38,101 bases of DNA from contig CAZVEV010000021.1 of assembly GCA_964625865.1 (NCBI GenBank), positions 1 to 38,101 of the forward strand. The letters are read 5' to 3'. Below the pieces are notes generated by a model. It was not told the DNA's origin, ran no database searches, and saw only the letters and a program-made list of their open reading frames with translations. Below, in pieces: positions 24,582-34,028 of the stretch (position 1 is the first letter of the stretch; each line of letters opens with the position of its first letter). A program made the translations under genes and the position numbers. The stretch is from CAZVEV01 sp964625865 (GTDB lineage Bacteria; Planctomycetota; Phycisphaerae; SM23-33).

Positions 24582-25508
24582 TTATCTCTTGGCTCCGGCC
24601 TTACGGGCGGCGGCGGCACGGGCAGCCAGGAACGCCAGCAGCGCCGCGTCCAGGTGGTCCGTGGTCGATATCAGCTTGTAGTCGATCTTCGCGGCGATGC
24701 AGCGCCGCTTGACGTCGAGGCAGAATCGCTCGACGGCTTCGAGGTAGCCCTTCCGCAGCGCTCGCGGCTGGACGGTCAGCCGGCCCATATCTTCCAGGCC
24801 CACGAACATCGTGTTGCCCTGGAACGGGAAGGTCAGTTCGTCCTGGTCCATGATGTGCAGCACCATGACCTCGTGGTCGTAGTGGCGGAAGTGCTGCAGC
24901 CCGCGAATCACGCCCTCGATGTCCACGAACAGGTCGCTGACGAGGCAGACCATGCCCCGTCTGGGGATCTTCTCGGCCAGCGAGTGGCAGATCCCTTCCA
25001 TGGAGGTCTTCTCCTTCGGCTCGACGATGTCCATCGCGTGGACGATGTTCTTGATCTGGTTGGGATTCGCCGACGCGGGCAGGTAGCTCTTGAGTTCCTC
25101 GTCGAAGACGGCCAGCCCCGCCGCGTCCTGCTGTTGGAGCAGGAGAAACGCCAGACTCGCCGCGGCCGCCGACGCGTACTTGTACTTGCTCAGCCCGTCC
25201 TTGCGTTCGGCTCCATAGTGCATCGACTCGCTGGCGTCGAGGACGAAGGTCGCCCGCAGGTTGGTCTCCTCCTCGTACTGCTTGATGTAGTAGCGGTCGG
25301 TTTTGGCGTGGACCTTCCAGTCGATGTGCTTGATGTCGTCGCCGGGGACGTACTCGCGGTGGGTCGCAAACTCCACGGAGAAGCCGTGGAACGGACTGCG
25401 GTGCAGCCCGGAGATGAACCCTTCGACCACCAGGCGGGCCTGGAGGTCCAGACGCGTGATCTTGGCCAGTACTTTCGGATCCAGATACTTCTCGAGTTCG
25501 TTAGTCAT
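24582..25508 (-). CDS. DUF58 protein, MoxR partner
   Basis: A 308-residue cytosolic protein of the DUF58 family. The signature HREYVPGDDIKHIDW at residues 50-64 is followed by YIKQYEEE, then a VWA-like MIDAS DASES (91-95). DUF58 proteins pair with MoxR ATPases; the AAA+ protein is thought to act on or with the MIDAS protein in assembling periplasmic or membrane complexes. It is separated from MoxR here by a lipoprotein gene and a structured repeat, whereas MoxR and DUF58 are usually adjacent. Only weak Shine-Dalgarno sequence precedes the ATG (25508). The next gene downstream, BatA/VWA, is 145 bases away. Confidence 0.93.
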   Translation of the reverse strand: MTNELEKYLDPKVLAKITRLDLQARLVVEGFISGLHRSPFHGFSVEFATHREYVPGDDIKHIDWKVHAKTDRYYIKQYEEETNLRATFVLDASESMHYGAERKDGLSKYKYASAAAASLAFLLLQQQDAAGLAVFDEELKSYLPASANPNQIKNIVHAMDIVEPKEKTSMEGICHSLAEKIPRRGMVCLVSDLFVDIEGVIRGLQHFRHYDHEVMVLHIMDQDELTFPFQGNTMFVGLEDMGRLTVQPRALRKGYLEAVERFCLDVKRRCIAAKIDYKLISTTDHLDAALLAFLAARAAAARKAGAKR

Positions 25509-25576
25509 AGCTCACGTCGCAGACGCCGCAGCGCCGCCCTGGAGGGGTGTAATGTCACGCGCAGTGAAGCACCGTG

Positions 25577-25634
25577 GCGAAAGCCTCCCGACTGCGTCGG
25601 GGGGATCCCCATGACGCCGTCATGGGGCTTTCGC
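25577..25634. repeat. three-way-junction-like repeat upstream of DUF58
   Basis: The 366-base gap between the lipoprotein stop (25875) and the DUF58 start (25508) contains no gene. GCGAAAGCC (25577-25585) and GGCTTTCGC (25626-25634) enclose two perfect stem-loops: CCCGAC-TGC-GTCGGG (25587-25601) and CCCCATGAC-GCC-GTCATGGGG (25607-25627). The last two bases of the second stem overlap the outer arm. The design resembles a folded RNA or single-strand-DNA substrate. Confidence 0.7.
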
Positions 25635-25874
25635 TTGAATTCGATGCCGCTCAGAGATGAACCGCCCCCTTCGTCCGGACGCCCCTGCGCAAACCCCCTG
25701 CGCGCAAACACCGTTCGCATGACCTGTGAGGGTCGTCTGCCGTCGTTCTGTCCGTCCGGTCCAATGCCCATTGTGTCACGTTGCCGGCGCCTCGTGCGGC
25801 GCCCGCTGTGCGTCTCTATCCTGTCCGTCGCTTACGCGACGTGCGCGGCTGTCCCGGCCGCGCGGTTACCATTG

Positions 25875-26531
25875 CTACCAGTACATGCTCGGCGTCCGGT
25901 TGGCGGCTGCGCCCTTGGCCGTGTCGCCGGCCGGGTCGGTCGCCGTGCCGCTCGGCTTGAACACGTTGTCCAGGAAGGCCTGGCCGTACTTGGCCTTGAT
26001 CGCGGCCTTGCTGACCGTGTTGTAGCCGCGGATCAGCTTGAAGATCGTCTCGCCGTCGTCCTCGCCGGCGATGTGCATGACCCAGATGTTGTACTTCTCT
26101 CGAAGCACCTTGGCCCGCTCGCCCCAGATCGTCGACAAGCCGCCCTCGAGGATGTTCAGGTGCCCGTCAGCTATGTCCTCCTGCGCCATGACACCTGCGT
26201 TCAGGTCCGTCTCGGACGAGAAGTCCAGCAGTTCCATGTTGGGCAGCCGCTGTTTCCAGTCGTCGCGCAACTCGAAGAGGATCTGCATGCAGTTGGCAAC
26301 ATCCCGTGCATACGCCAATTCGGCATCGAGTTTCTTCGCCTGCGCTTCCAGTCCGTCAATCCGGGCCTCCTGATCCCGCGTGGTCCGCTCTAACTCGGCG
26401 ACCTTCGCCGTCAACTGCGAGTTATCCTGCGCGCAGCCTCCGCAGGCGACCGCCACGGCGGCTATGAGCACCACTGCTGCCGGCCGCCTGGCCGATCGAC
26501 ACCTTTCCAGAGTTCTCCAACGTCCGTCCAT
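25875..26531 (-). CDS. putative lipoprotein with N-terminal coiled coil
   Basis: A 218-residue protein with an N-terminal export signal: basic stretch, then AAVVLIAAVAVACGGC. Cys at 30 or 33 may be lipidated, but the lipobox is not canonical. Residues 38-70 form a coiled coil (LTAKVAELERTTRDQEARID), followed by a globular part with ELRDDWKQRLPNMELLDFSS and a KYNIWVMHIAGEDD strand-turn motif. I recognise no family. AGGA is five bases before the ATG. The gene sits between MoxR and DUF58, an unusual place. It could be an envelope partner of the MoxR/DUF58 pair. Confidence 0.72.
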   Translation of the reverse strand: MDGRWRTLERCRSARRPAAVVLIAAVAVACGGCAQDNSQLTAKVAELERTTRDQEARIDGLEAQAKKLDAELAYARDVANCMQILFELRDDWKQRLPNMELLDFSSETDLNAGVMAQEDIADGHLNILEGGLSTIWGERAKVLREKYNIWVMHIAGEDDGETIFKLIRGYNTVSKAAIKAKYGQAFLDNVFKPSGTATDPAGDTAKGAAANRTPSMYW

Positions 26532-26685
26532 TCCGGTCCTACCTCCCTCGCTTGCCCGGCGCCCCGGTGGGCGTCGGGCCGGTCACTGCTCACCCGCCCG
26601 CACGCGCGGACGAACTCTACACAAAACACGCGCGGGACAAGTCCCGCCGCTACACACTGCCCGCCTGCAGCGCGGCTGTTGGGGT

Positions 26686-26704
26686 GGCCCCGTCCGGTGG
26701 GGCC
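26686..26704 (-). terminator. stem-loop after MoxR
   Basis: GGCCCC-7-nt loop-GGGGCC lies four bases past the MoxR stop (26709). No T-tract. A GGGAC-AA-GTCCC stem is nearby at about 26634-26645. They may attenuate transcription between MoxR and the lipoprotein gene. Confidence 0.45.
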
Positions 26705-26708
26705 GCAC

Positions 26709-27782
26709 CTACTCGCTGACGGCCTTGCCCGTACGCGGGCTGGCCGCGATCGCACTGTCCTGGGCGGGAATCTCCGCGATCAGTGCGTCGATGATCTTGT
26801 CGTTGTCGTAGCCCTCGGCGTCGGCGTTGAAGTTCGTCACAATGCGGTGCCTCAGCACGGGCTTGGCGACCGCCTGGATGTCTTCGGTCGACACGTGGAA
26901 TCGCCCGTGCAGCACGGCCCGGACCTTGCCGCCCATGATCAGGTACTGACACGCACGCGGGCCGGCGCCCCAGGAGACGTAGTTGTTGACCACGTCCGGC
27001 ACGCCGCCCTCGTGGATGCGCGTGGCGCGGACGAGCTTCATCGCGTACTGGATCACGTGGTCGGCGACCGGGACGCGACGGATGATCTCCTGGAGGGCCA
27101 GGATGTCCTGCCCGCCCAGGACCCTGTCCAGCGTGGGCAGTATCGTCGCCGTCGTCGACCGGACAATGTCAAACTCCTCGTCCCACGTCGGGTAGGCGAC
27201 GAAGATCTTGAACATGAACCGGTCCTGCTGGGCCTCGGGCAGGGGGTACGTGCCTTCCTGCTCGATCGGGTTCTGGGTGGCCAGCACGAAGAACGGGTCG
27301 CCCATCGGCCTGCGATTCCCGCCCACGGTGACCTGGCGCTCCTGCATGGCTTCCAGCAGGGCCGCCTGCGTCTTGGGCGGGGTGCGGTTGATCTCGTCAG
27401 CCAGGATGATGTTGTTGAAGATCGGGCCGGCGAAGAACTTGAACTCGCGCTGCCCGGTGGCCTTGTCTTCCTGGATGACCTCCGTGCCGGTGATGTCCGA
27501 GGGCATCAGGTCGGGCGTGAACTGGATTCGGGCGAAACTCAGGTCGAGGCACTGCGAGAGGCTCGAGACCATGAGGGTCTTTGCCAGTCCGGGTACGCCT
27601 TCGAGAATGGCATGGCCGCGTGCGAAGATGCACATCAGCAGTTCCTCGAGGACCTGTTCCTGGCCGACGATGACGCGTGCCATCTCCTTGCGGATCGCCG
27701 CATACGCTTCGGTCAGCTTCTTTGCCGCGGCCATGTCTTCGTCGCCCAGGGGGCCGGTGTTCGTCTGTTCCGCTTCGCTCAC
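26709..27782 (-). CDS. MoxR-family AAA+ ATPase
   Basis: A 357-residue ATPase. Walker A is GVPGLAKT (62-69), Walker B ILADE (126-130), and the sensor 1 region ATQNP (168-172); the PIEQEGTYPLPEAQQDRF stretch is typical MoxR. It hydrolyses ATP and is thought to act as a chaperone for VWA/DUF58 proteins. The GTG at 27782 is chosen because AAGGAG lies six bases upstream; upstream ATG starts would add an unmatched N-terminus. Downstream are a lipoprotein gene, DUF58 and the BatA/VWA pair, so it probably heads the functional MoxR module. The 146-base gap to the squalene-cyclase-fold gene has no obvious promoter. Confidence 0.94.
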   Translation of the reverse strand: MSEAEQTNTGPLGDEDMAAAKKLTEAYAAIRKEMARVIVGQEQVLEELLMCIFARGHAILEGVPGLAKTLMVSSLSQCLDLSFARIQFTPDLMPSDITGTEVIQEDKATGQREFKFFAGPIFNNIILADEINRTPPKTQAALLEAMQERQVTVGGNRRPMGDPFFVLATQNPIEQEGTYPLPEAQQDRFMFKIFVAYPTWDEEFDIVRSTTATILPTLDRVLGGQDILALQEIIRRVPVADHVIQYAMKLVRATRIHEGGVPDVVNNYVSWGAGPRACQYLIMGGKVRAVLHGRFHVSTEDIQAVAKPVLRHRIVTNFNADAEGYDNDKIIDALIAEIPAQDSAIAASPRTGKAVSE

Positions 27783-27928
27783 AGTGTGCTCCTTGTCGGT
27801 CGGCGGCCCGGAGATTCGGCCGATGGCACGCGTTGTTCCCGACCAAGCCGGCCGGCCGGGAAACACCGATGCTATTGGCCCAACCCCGGAGGGTCGCCTT
27901 CCATGTTAACCTTACGTTTCAGAGGGTC

Positions 27929-29107
27929 CTATCGCTCAACAATGGGAAGATATCCGTAGGGCAGTTGCAGGATGAGGGTGCCGATGGCCGTCCCGTAGGT
28001 CGTGCCCACCCCGTCACCGTTCCAACTGCCGTCAGGGCTTTGCATGTCCAGCAGACGCTTGCGAATCTGCGGGTAGTATTCCTTCCAGTCCTTGCCCCCG
28101 CGGCTGTACAGGGCTTCGGCCATGTACAGGTGCGTGTAGAAGTAATGCCCCCACGTCCCGCTCGTGCCGCCGGCGACTTTGACGCGCTGCTTGACGTAGG
28201 CCAGCAGGCGGGCGACCATCTTGGACTCCATGCCTTCGGCTCCACCCGCGCGACGGTCGTAAATTCCTGCAGCATAGAAACATGCGATTGCTGCCGCCGA
28301 GATCGCCGGGCGGCTTGAGCTGCGGCTTCGCGCCGAGTAACAGATCCCGCCGTCGCTCATCTGGCAGTGCTTCAGGTAGGCCACCGCTCGCTCGATCGTG
28401 CTCTTGGGCACCTTGATGCCCACGTTCCTGCACGCGCGAAGGGCCTGGAGCTGCGTGACGGTTACCGATCCCTCGTCGCCGCGGCTTGTTGGAGTGTAGA
28501 TCCATCCACCAGCATGCTTTAGATGCGCGCCCAGGTCCGATTGGCTCTTGGCGGTCAGGGCGACGGCCCGGTCCAGGACCTTCTTGAGGCGCTGCTCATA
28601 CTCCTCGTTGACTTCCATGCCGTAGCAGTGGGCCAGAAAGAGCATCGAGAACCCGTGGCCGTACATGCTCCTGCTCTCGGCGCCGGGCCCGGCGATGAGT
28701 CCGTCCTTGTGCGACTCGGCCACCCGGAGAACGTAAATCATTGCTTTGGTGACGTTTCTGGCGTACGGGCCGGTTTCGGGCGTGGACCCGCCGGCCATGA
28801 ACCCCAGGCCTGCAAGTGACGTCATTACGGTAGGATACGTACCGTATCCGCCCTGGTTCAGCCAACTGCCGTCATTACGCTGGGTGCGGGCGAGGTACTT
28901 GAGCCCGCGATCGATCGACCGGATCGTCGCGATCTTCTCAGCGGGGGTTCGTCCCATTTCCTCAGGCAGGCGCGGGCCGGGCTGATAGGGGGGCGGGTCA
29001 GCCGCCACCGAGTAACGCGGCACCGGACCCGCTACGATACCCGCAGCCAGCGCGGCGGTAAGCAGTGCACGACGCAGAGCGCGGGCGGAGGTTCTATTGA
29101 CCGCCAT
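27929..29107 (-). CDS. exported prenyltransferase/squalene-cyclase-fold repeat protein
   Basis: A 392-residue protein with a signal peptide (RALLTAALAAGIVAG; cleavage about VAA, residue 36). Repeats such as GLKYLARTQRNDGSWLN, AVAYLKHCQMSDGGICYS and RLLDMQSPDGSWN match the QxxDGSW pattern of the alpha-alpha barrel fold shared by prenyltransferases and squalene-hopene cyclases. The catalytic Asp motif of the cyclases was not found, so it is more likely a binding or scaffold protein, a common exported type in planctomycetes. The start overlaps the stop of the PQQ propeller gene by 14 bases, so the two are translationally coupled. Confidence 0.9.
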   Translation of the reverse strand: MAVNRTSARALRRALLTAALAAGIVAGPVPRYSVAADPPPYQPGPRLPEEMGRTPAEKIATIRSIDRGLKYLARTQRNDGSWLNQGGYGTYPTVMTSLAGLGFMAGGSTPETGPYARNVTKAMIYVLRVAESHKDGLIAGPGAESRSMYGHGFSMLFLAHCYGMEVNEEYEQRLKKVLDRAVALTAKSQSDLGAHLKHAGGWIYTPTSRGDEGSVTVTQLQALRACRNVGIKVPKSTIERAVAYLKHCQMSDGGICYSARSRSSSRPAISAAAIACFYAAGIYDRRAGGAEGMESKMVARLLAYVKQRVKVAGGTSGTWGHYFYTHLYMAEALYSRGGKDWKEYYPQIRKRLLDMQSPDGSWNGDGVGTTYGTAIGTLILQLPYGYLPIVER

Positions 29108-32100
29108 AGACTGTTATCCCTTCACATGTTTCGACGCACATCCGGCCGTTGGTGACGACCGGAGGGCCTATCATTCGTTGGCGTTTGGTCCGGACGGCGG
29201 CATCGTCGGCTTTGCCCACCATGTCCACTTTCTCCAGGACCTTGCCCGTTCGGGCCTCGATGACCATCGCGTGGACCGCGCGGTTGGTCTGGTAGTGCTT
29301 GGCAAAGGCCACCACGTGCGCCCCGGCCAGCGTGACCGGAAGGACCTGTCCGGTGTTTCGCGGGTCGATGTCCACATCGCAGTTCCAGACGGCCTTGCCC
29401 GTTGCGGCGCCCGCGGCGAGCGTGAACTTCTGCACGCTGAGCCCTCGGGCCGTGCTGAACCGCCCGTAGGCCTGTTTGCGCCTCGCCGAGGCCGCCATCG
29501 AGCAGGCGACGTACAGGTCGCCGTTGTCGAACCAGGCGTCCGCGGGCAGGCCGGGCTGGCCCGAAACGGAGGTGGTTTCCAGCGTGAACATCACCTGCCC
29601 GGCCCCCGTCAGCGAGAGGACCTCGAGCTTTCCGTTGTATCCGCTTGGTGAGACGACGATGCGGTCCTGCGAGACCGAGAGGATAGCAGGGTAATCCGTC
29701 AGCGCCCGACCCGCGACCTGGCGCGTCTGGGCGTACTTCCGTGTCCAGATGGGCGCCTTGCTGAGCCCCGCGACCTCGCGGACCGACAGCGTGCCGTCGA
29801 GCATCAGCACGACGAATCCGCGATCGGACAGGGCCGCCTGGGCGTAGCGGGATGCGGACCACTTGGCCAGCAGCTTGCCCGTCTTCAACGAGTAGCAGAA
29901 GATCTCCTTGCCGCTGTTGTTGGCCGCCAGAACCACTCCGCCGCCGATGTAGGGCGAGCCGGTCAGATACTTGTACCGACCGCTGATTCGCGCCCGCCAG
30001 CGCTCGGTGCCGGTGGCGAGGTCAAGGCACGTCATATTGCCGTCCCGCGATGCCAGGAGGATCACGTCGGCCCCCGCGGAGATGCACCCGAACTGTGTTA
30101 CGCCCACGTCCGTCAGCCCCTTGCGCCACGTGACCTTGCCCGACTGGACGTCCAGGGCGGTTACCGACTTGCGGTCTGCGACGGTCAGAACCTTGTTGTC
30201 TCTGCTCAACGCGCCCACCAGCCGCCAGCCCGGCGGGTAAGAGTAGTAGCGCTCCTGTTCGGCCGGGTCCACCGTCGTCAGGCCGCTCCACCGGATCGCC
30301 GCCTCCTCGTTGTCGGCCAGCGTGTCGAACAGCAGCACGTTCTTGCCCTTGACGATGAAGAGGTATTGGCCCATTCGCACCGGACGGTAATCCTGGTCGC
30401 GGAGGATCTGCACGCTGGGGTCAGCCATGCTGAAGACCTTGCGGAGCGGCAGGGCGATCGTGGCGGTCTGCCTGGCTCGGATAGTCGGGGCAGGCAGCTT
30501 GCCGGTCTCAATCGACTTGAGAATGCTCTCGACCGTGCCGTCGATCTGGCCAAACGTGACCTTCGCATCCAGCGACCACGACGGGGTCTGCTTGCACAGT
30601 CGCCGGGTCTCGTCGCACTCGATAGCCGCCGTGGTGTCGTAGCCGCGACGGGTATAGATCACCGCGACGGCGACCTTGGCCTTGAGGCGGAGGTCGCTTC
30701 CGGGGCTGTTGGTGACCTCGCTGAGGTGTTGGACGGCCCGCCCGTACAGCGAGTCGGCCTCCTTGAACTTCGCCTGGGCCTGTTCCACCAGGTCGCGCCC
30801 CTTGATCGGGCCGAACTGCTTGGCTTGGGCGGTGAGTTTCTTCGACTGCTCGTGAAGGGGCAGGGCCTGCGTGTAGTACGACTCGGCGGCCGCCAGCAGG
30901 GCGTCGTCGGCTGTCGCGCTGTGCTCCCATCGGCGCGCGACGGCAACCATGGCGGCCGGATCGTTCGCCTTGCGTGCGGCGGCCAGCGCCTCGGCGGCCT
31001 GGCGGTCAAACAGGGCGTACAGTTCCCGCCCGTTCAGTTCGATGAGCCTGGCGACGAAGCGCTGGGCCAGCACCTTGCCTCGCTCGCGATTGACGTCCGC
31101 GCCGAAGCGCACCATATCGTTGGCCTTCGAGCCGATTTCGACATCGACGAGTTCCTCGGTGGCGTAGGTCTCGCCCAGGTCCTGGGCGAGTTTCGCGGCG
31201 GTCTTGAAGTCGCCTGCGGTCTCGTGGAACTTCGCCAGGCGAAGCAGCATGTGGGCCTTCTCCTGGTCGGTCTCGGACTGCGACTGGGCTTGGCGGAACA
31301 TCGCGAGCATTTCGGCGTTGTCCGTGGCCCGGTTGCCCAGAGCCACGTACGTCCGATACAGCCACGGACGAACGGAGAAGGGCAACTGCTTGTCGCCCTG
31401 CTCGCGGGCCAGCTTCGCAGACGCCAGCAGGTCGTCGCGCGCCTCGCTGAACCGCTTGGCGTTGAAGGCCAACTGTGCCCGCTGGTAGACCAGCCCGGGG
31501 CGGCGCGAGGGCGGGGACTGGTCGATCCGCTCGGTCAGACGCTTGCGGGCGTGGTCGAAGTTGAAGTAGGCGCACAGTCCGGCGGCGTTGGCGGCGATCA
31601 GCTTGCCTTCCGTGCTGATCAGGTTGCCCAGCAGTCCGCCGGAGTGGCCCAGGTCGGCCGTCTCTGTGTGGTAGTCGGCAAGATTCAGGCGCCACAGCCG
31701 CGCCGATCCGCTGGAGACCGCTTCGGTGGGTGTGATGGCCGGGCGACCAATGATGCTCCGGGGCTCGACTCCCGCGTTGGCCGGCGGGTAGATCTGACGT
31801 CTGGCGGCGCGCTTGGCGGTGGCGAGCACCATCTGGCCAGGGGCGCTGAGCAGGACGCGGCTTTCGTCGATCGCCGACAGATACCGCTGGCCCTTGCGCG
31901 AGGTCTCCCAACTCAGCGAGCCGTCCTCCACCGACAGGGCGATGATGTTCTCGCTGTCAGCGGGCAGGCAGATGACCTGGCCGCGAGTGATGATCACCGG
32001 ATTGGCCGGGTTAAACACGCCCGACGAGCCGGACCCGGGGTACGTCCCAGGCGTGTAGGCGGCCTTGCTGGGATACTGGTGGGCCCACAGGGTCTTGCCC

Positions 32101-33920
32101 GTTTCGGCATCGAAGGCCGCCACCACTCCCGCATTGGTCGCCACGTACACCTGCCCGTCCGAAACCGCCGGGCCGCTGCCTCGCTCCAGGATGTAGCTGT
32201 AGTAGGGCCCGTACCGCGTGGTAATCGCCGGCGCCTGCGAGATCGCCGCTTTCCACAGCAGTTGACCGGTCGAGGCCTCCAGGCACAGCACGTAGTAGCT
32301 CTGGACGTAGGTCACCACCGCGTAGAGCCTGGCGTTGTGGTACGTCGGGGCCGAGATGAACTTGCTCGCGCGGAGAATCTCGTCACTGCCGCCGGCGCCG
32401 TGGCCGACCTGCCACAGCATCTTGCCCCCCTTGACGCTCATCGCCGCCAGGGCTGAACTGTCCGCCAGGAGCGCCAGGCGCTTCTTGTCCTTGGCGTGCT
32501 GACGCATCGCATTGGACACCGCGCTGGGGTGCATCGCCGGGCGGAACTGCCCCACCGCGTAAACCTTGCCCTCGGCCACCGTGACCGTGTTCCAGCCCCG
32601 GTCGCCCACCTTCGCGCCATAGTAGCCGTAGTACACGCGGCTGCTGCTGGTCACGCCCGACATGTTGCGGTACATCGGGAACGATTCGCTGGACCACTTC
32701 TTCTCGCCGGTGAAGGTGTCGTAAGCGGTTACGGCGTTATCGGTGCGACAGAGCACGAGTTCGCCGGCGACCACGGGATACAGGGCCGGCGGGCAGTCGA
32801 ACTTGCTGCTGCGGCTGCCGTACCGGCTCATGACGTGAATGTGCCCGTTCTTCAGCGTCGCCTCTGTGCGACGCTGGCTGGAACTCGAGTAACGGTTGTA
32901 GCGGGGCGTCAGGTCCTGCTTCAACGCCACCAGGTCCGTCGGGAGGTTCAGGCTCGGGCCGGTCAGCGGCCCCGGACGGCGCCAGCGGGGCATCAGCACG
33001 ACGTCAGAGGCATCCATGATGGTCAGCCCGTCCGCTGCGCCGGCCAGGCCCGACCAGGCGCCCGTGTTGGTCTGACGCGCCGCGCCGACCGGCTCCAGCG
33101 CACGGACCTTGGTCACGAAGGCTGCGACCTTCTGCTTCTTGCCCCCCAGCACGGCCTCGGCGGCGGCGTGGTCGGTCTTGATCTCGTGGGCGACCTCGCG
33201 TGCGGCTTCGGTGTATCCGGCCAGGTGGTAGGCGGTGGCGATCTTCGCGAGCATCAGGGGCTTGTCCCGGCGCTTGGGGGTCAGCGCCACGCTCTGTCGC
33301 CAGGCCCTGGCGGCCCGGAAGAACCGCCCGCGGTCGAAGTAGATCGTTCCCAGCGCGTCCAGCGCCCGGGCGCCGAAGGACGAATGGAGGTACTCGTGGA
33401 CGACCCGCCGCAGGGCCGCGGTGTCGCTACGGTCGACGGCCTCGGTGTACATCTGCTCGGCCGGGGGGTCGTACAGCGTGCGGTAATGGCGCAGGCCCTC
33501 GGGAGGCATCGAGCCGATCAACTGGTTGGCCGTCAGCCACAACGAAACGAACTGCCTTCCGTTTCCGGTCGCCACCACGCCGCTGCCCTGCTTGCGGATC
33601 AGCGCCTGGAGCACCTTGATCGCCGGGGCGTAGTGCCCTTCCTTAATGTAGCGCTGAGCGTCGCGGAGGTAGCCGGCGAACTCGTCGTCGGCGTTGACCA
33701 GGGGCACCGTGCCGGTTGCCGGCGTGGCGCCCGTGCCGCCGGGGCGGGCGATGATCGGCATGGCCATGCCCACGCGCCCCGGGCAGATCGACGTACACAC
33801 AAAAACGCATGCCAGGACGCCCACCAGAAACCATGCCGCTCGCGCGCGGGGGCGCGCGAACAGTCCCCCGCGTGACAACGCGGTCGGAGTCGTTCGTTGC
33901 TTGTGGCGGCAGCAGTTCAT
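29094..33920 (-). CDS. very large exported TPR/PQQ-type double beta-propeller protein
   Basis: A 1608-residue exported protein. A hydrophobic segment near residues 28-45 is probably an export signal or membrane anchor. Domains in order: TPR-like helices (about 80-260, including AQRYIKEGHYAPAIKVLQAL); a first PQQ-type propeller (about 380-760) with tryptophan-bearing repeats TGEKKWSS, GGKMLWQVG, TGQLLWKA, TGKTLWAH; a helical middle (about 800-1120); and a second propeller (about 1170-1600) with SGKVTWRKG, TGTERWRARISG. Most repeats carry the (T/S/G)G-x-x-x-W motif, so PQQ binding is possible, but many relatives serve as protein scaffolds instead. It is first in the minus cluster and has a good promoter at 34000-34028. 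Confidence 0.88.
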   Translation of the reverse strand: MNCCRHKQRTTPTALSRGGLFARPRARAAWFLVGVLACVFVCTSICPGRVGMAMPIIARPGGTGATPATGTVPLVNADDEFAGYLRDAQRYIKEGHYAPAIKVLQALIRKQGSGVVATGNGRQFVSLWLTANQLIGSMPPEGLRHYRTLYDPPAEQMYTEAVDRSDTAALRRVVHEYLHSSFGARALDALGTIYFDRGRFFRAARAWRQSVALTPKRRDKPLMLAKIATAYHLAGYTEAAREVAHEIKTDHAAAEAVLGGKKQKVAAFVTKVRALEPVGAARQTNTGAWSGLAGAADGLTIMDASDVVLMPRWRRPGPLTGPSLNLPTDLVALKQDLTPRYNRYSSSSQRRTEATLKNGHIHVMSRYGSRSSKFDCPPALYPVVAGELVLCRTDNAVTAYDTFTGEKKWSSESFPMYRNMSGVTSSSRVYYGYYGAKVGDRGWNTVTVAEGKVYAVGQFRPAMHPSAVSNAMRQHAKDKKRLALLADSSALAAMSVKGGKMLWQVGHGAGGSDEILRASKFISAPTYHNARLYAVVTYVQSYYVLCLEASTGQLLWKAAISQAPAITTRYGPYYSYILERGSGPAVSDGQVYVATNAGVVAAFDAETGKTLWAHQYPSKAAYTPGTYPGSGSSGVFNPANPVIITRGQVICLPADSENIIALSVEDGSLSWETSRKGQRYLSAIDESRVLLSAPGQMVLATAKRAARRQIYPPANAGVEPRSIIGRPAITPTEAVSSGSARLWRLNLADYHTETADLGHSGGLLGNLISTEGKLIAANAAGLCAYFNFDHARKRLTERIDQSPPSRRPGLVYQRAQLAFNAKRFSEARDDLLASAKLAREQGDKQLPFSVRPWLYRTYVALGNRATDNAEMLAMFRQAQSQSETDQEKAHMLLRLAKFHETAGDFKTAAKLAQDLGETYATEELVDVEIGSKANDMVRFGADVNRERGKVLAQRFVARLIELNGRELYALFDRQAAEALAAARKANDPAAMVAVARRWEHSATADDALLAAAESYYTQALPLHEQSKKLTAQAKQFGPIKGRDLVEQAQAKFKEADSLYGRAVQHLSEVTNSPGSDLRLKAKVAVAVIYTRRGYDTTAAIECDETRRLCKQTPSWSLDAKVTFGQIDGTVESILKSIETGKLPAPTIRARQTATIALPLRKVFSMADPSVQILRDQDYRPVRMGQYLFIVKGKNVLLFDTLADNEEAAIRWSGLTTVDPAEQERYYSYPPGWRLVGALSRDNKVLTVADRKSVTALDVQSGKVTWRKGLTDVGVTQFGCISAGADVILLASRDGNMTCLDLATGTERWRARISGRYKYLTGSPYIGGGVVLAANNSGKEIFCYSLKTGKLLAKWSASRYAQAALSDRGFVVLMLDGTLSVREVAGLSKAPIWTRKYAQTRQVAGRALTDYPAILSVSQDRIVVSPSGYNGKLEVLSLTGAGQVMFTLETTSVSGQPGLPADAWFDNGDLYVACSMAASARRKQAYGRFSTARGLSVQKFTLAAGAATGKAVWNCDVDIDPRNTGQVLPVTLAGAHVVAFAKHYQTNRAVHAMVIEARTGKVLEKVDMVGKADDAAVRTKRQRMIGPPVVTNGRMCVETCEGITVYGGQ

Positions 33921-33999
33921 GGCATAGTCCTCACCGCAGTGCGGCCCGTCTTTGGCCCCGTCACGGGGGGGGCCGATCCGTATGGATCAGGCTTGAGTC

Positions 34000-34028
34000 A
34001 GTATAACAGACCGCATGCTGTGAGGCAA
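34000..34028 (-). promoter_or_regulatory. promoter of the minus-strand envelope cluster
   Basis: On the minus strand TTGCCT (34028-34023) and TATACT (34005-34000) are separated by exactly 17 nt. They are about 80 nt upstream of the ATG at 33920. A GATCC-GTAT-GGATC palindrome lies at 33975-33988, just downstream of the predicted start of transcription. The rest of the gap to 34470 holds no recognisable gene; there is only a short GTCT-AAA-AGAC stem at 34108-34118. Confidence 0.55.

Noticed and set aside
24437..24619. 61-residue N-terminal extension of the BatA protein
   Set aside because: Family proteins begin at the equivalent of MPFIH; the upstream part translates a repeat-containing intergenic region.
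30366..32456. A 696-codon + strand open frame opposite the PQQ propeller gene
   Set aside because: Same reason: the minus strand carries clear propeller repeats, and this frame is low-complexity R/G/L-rich.
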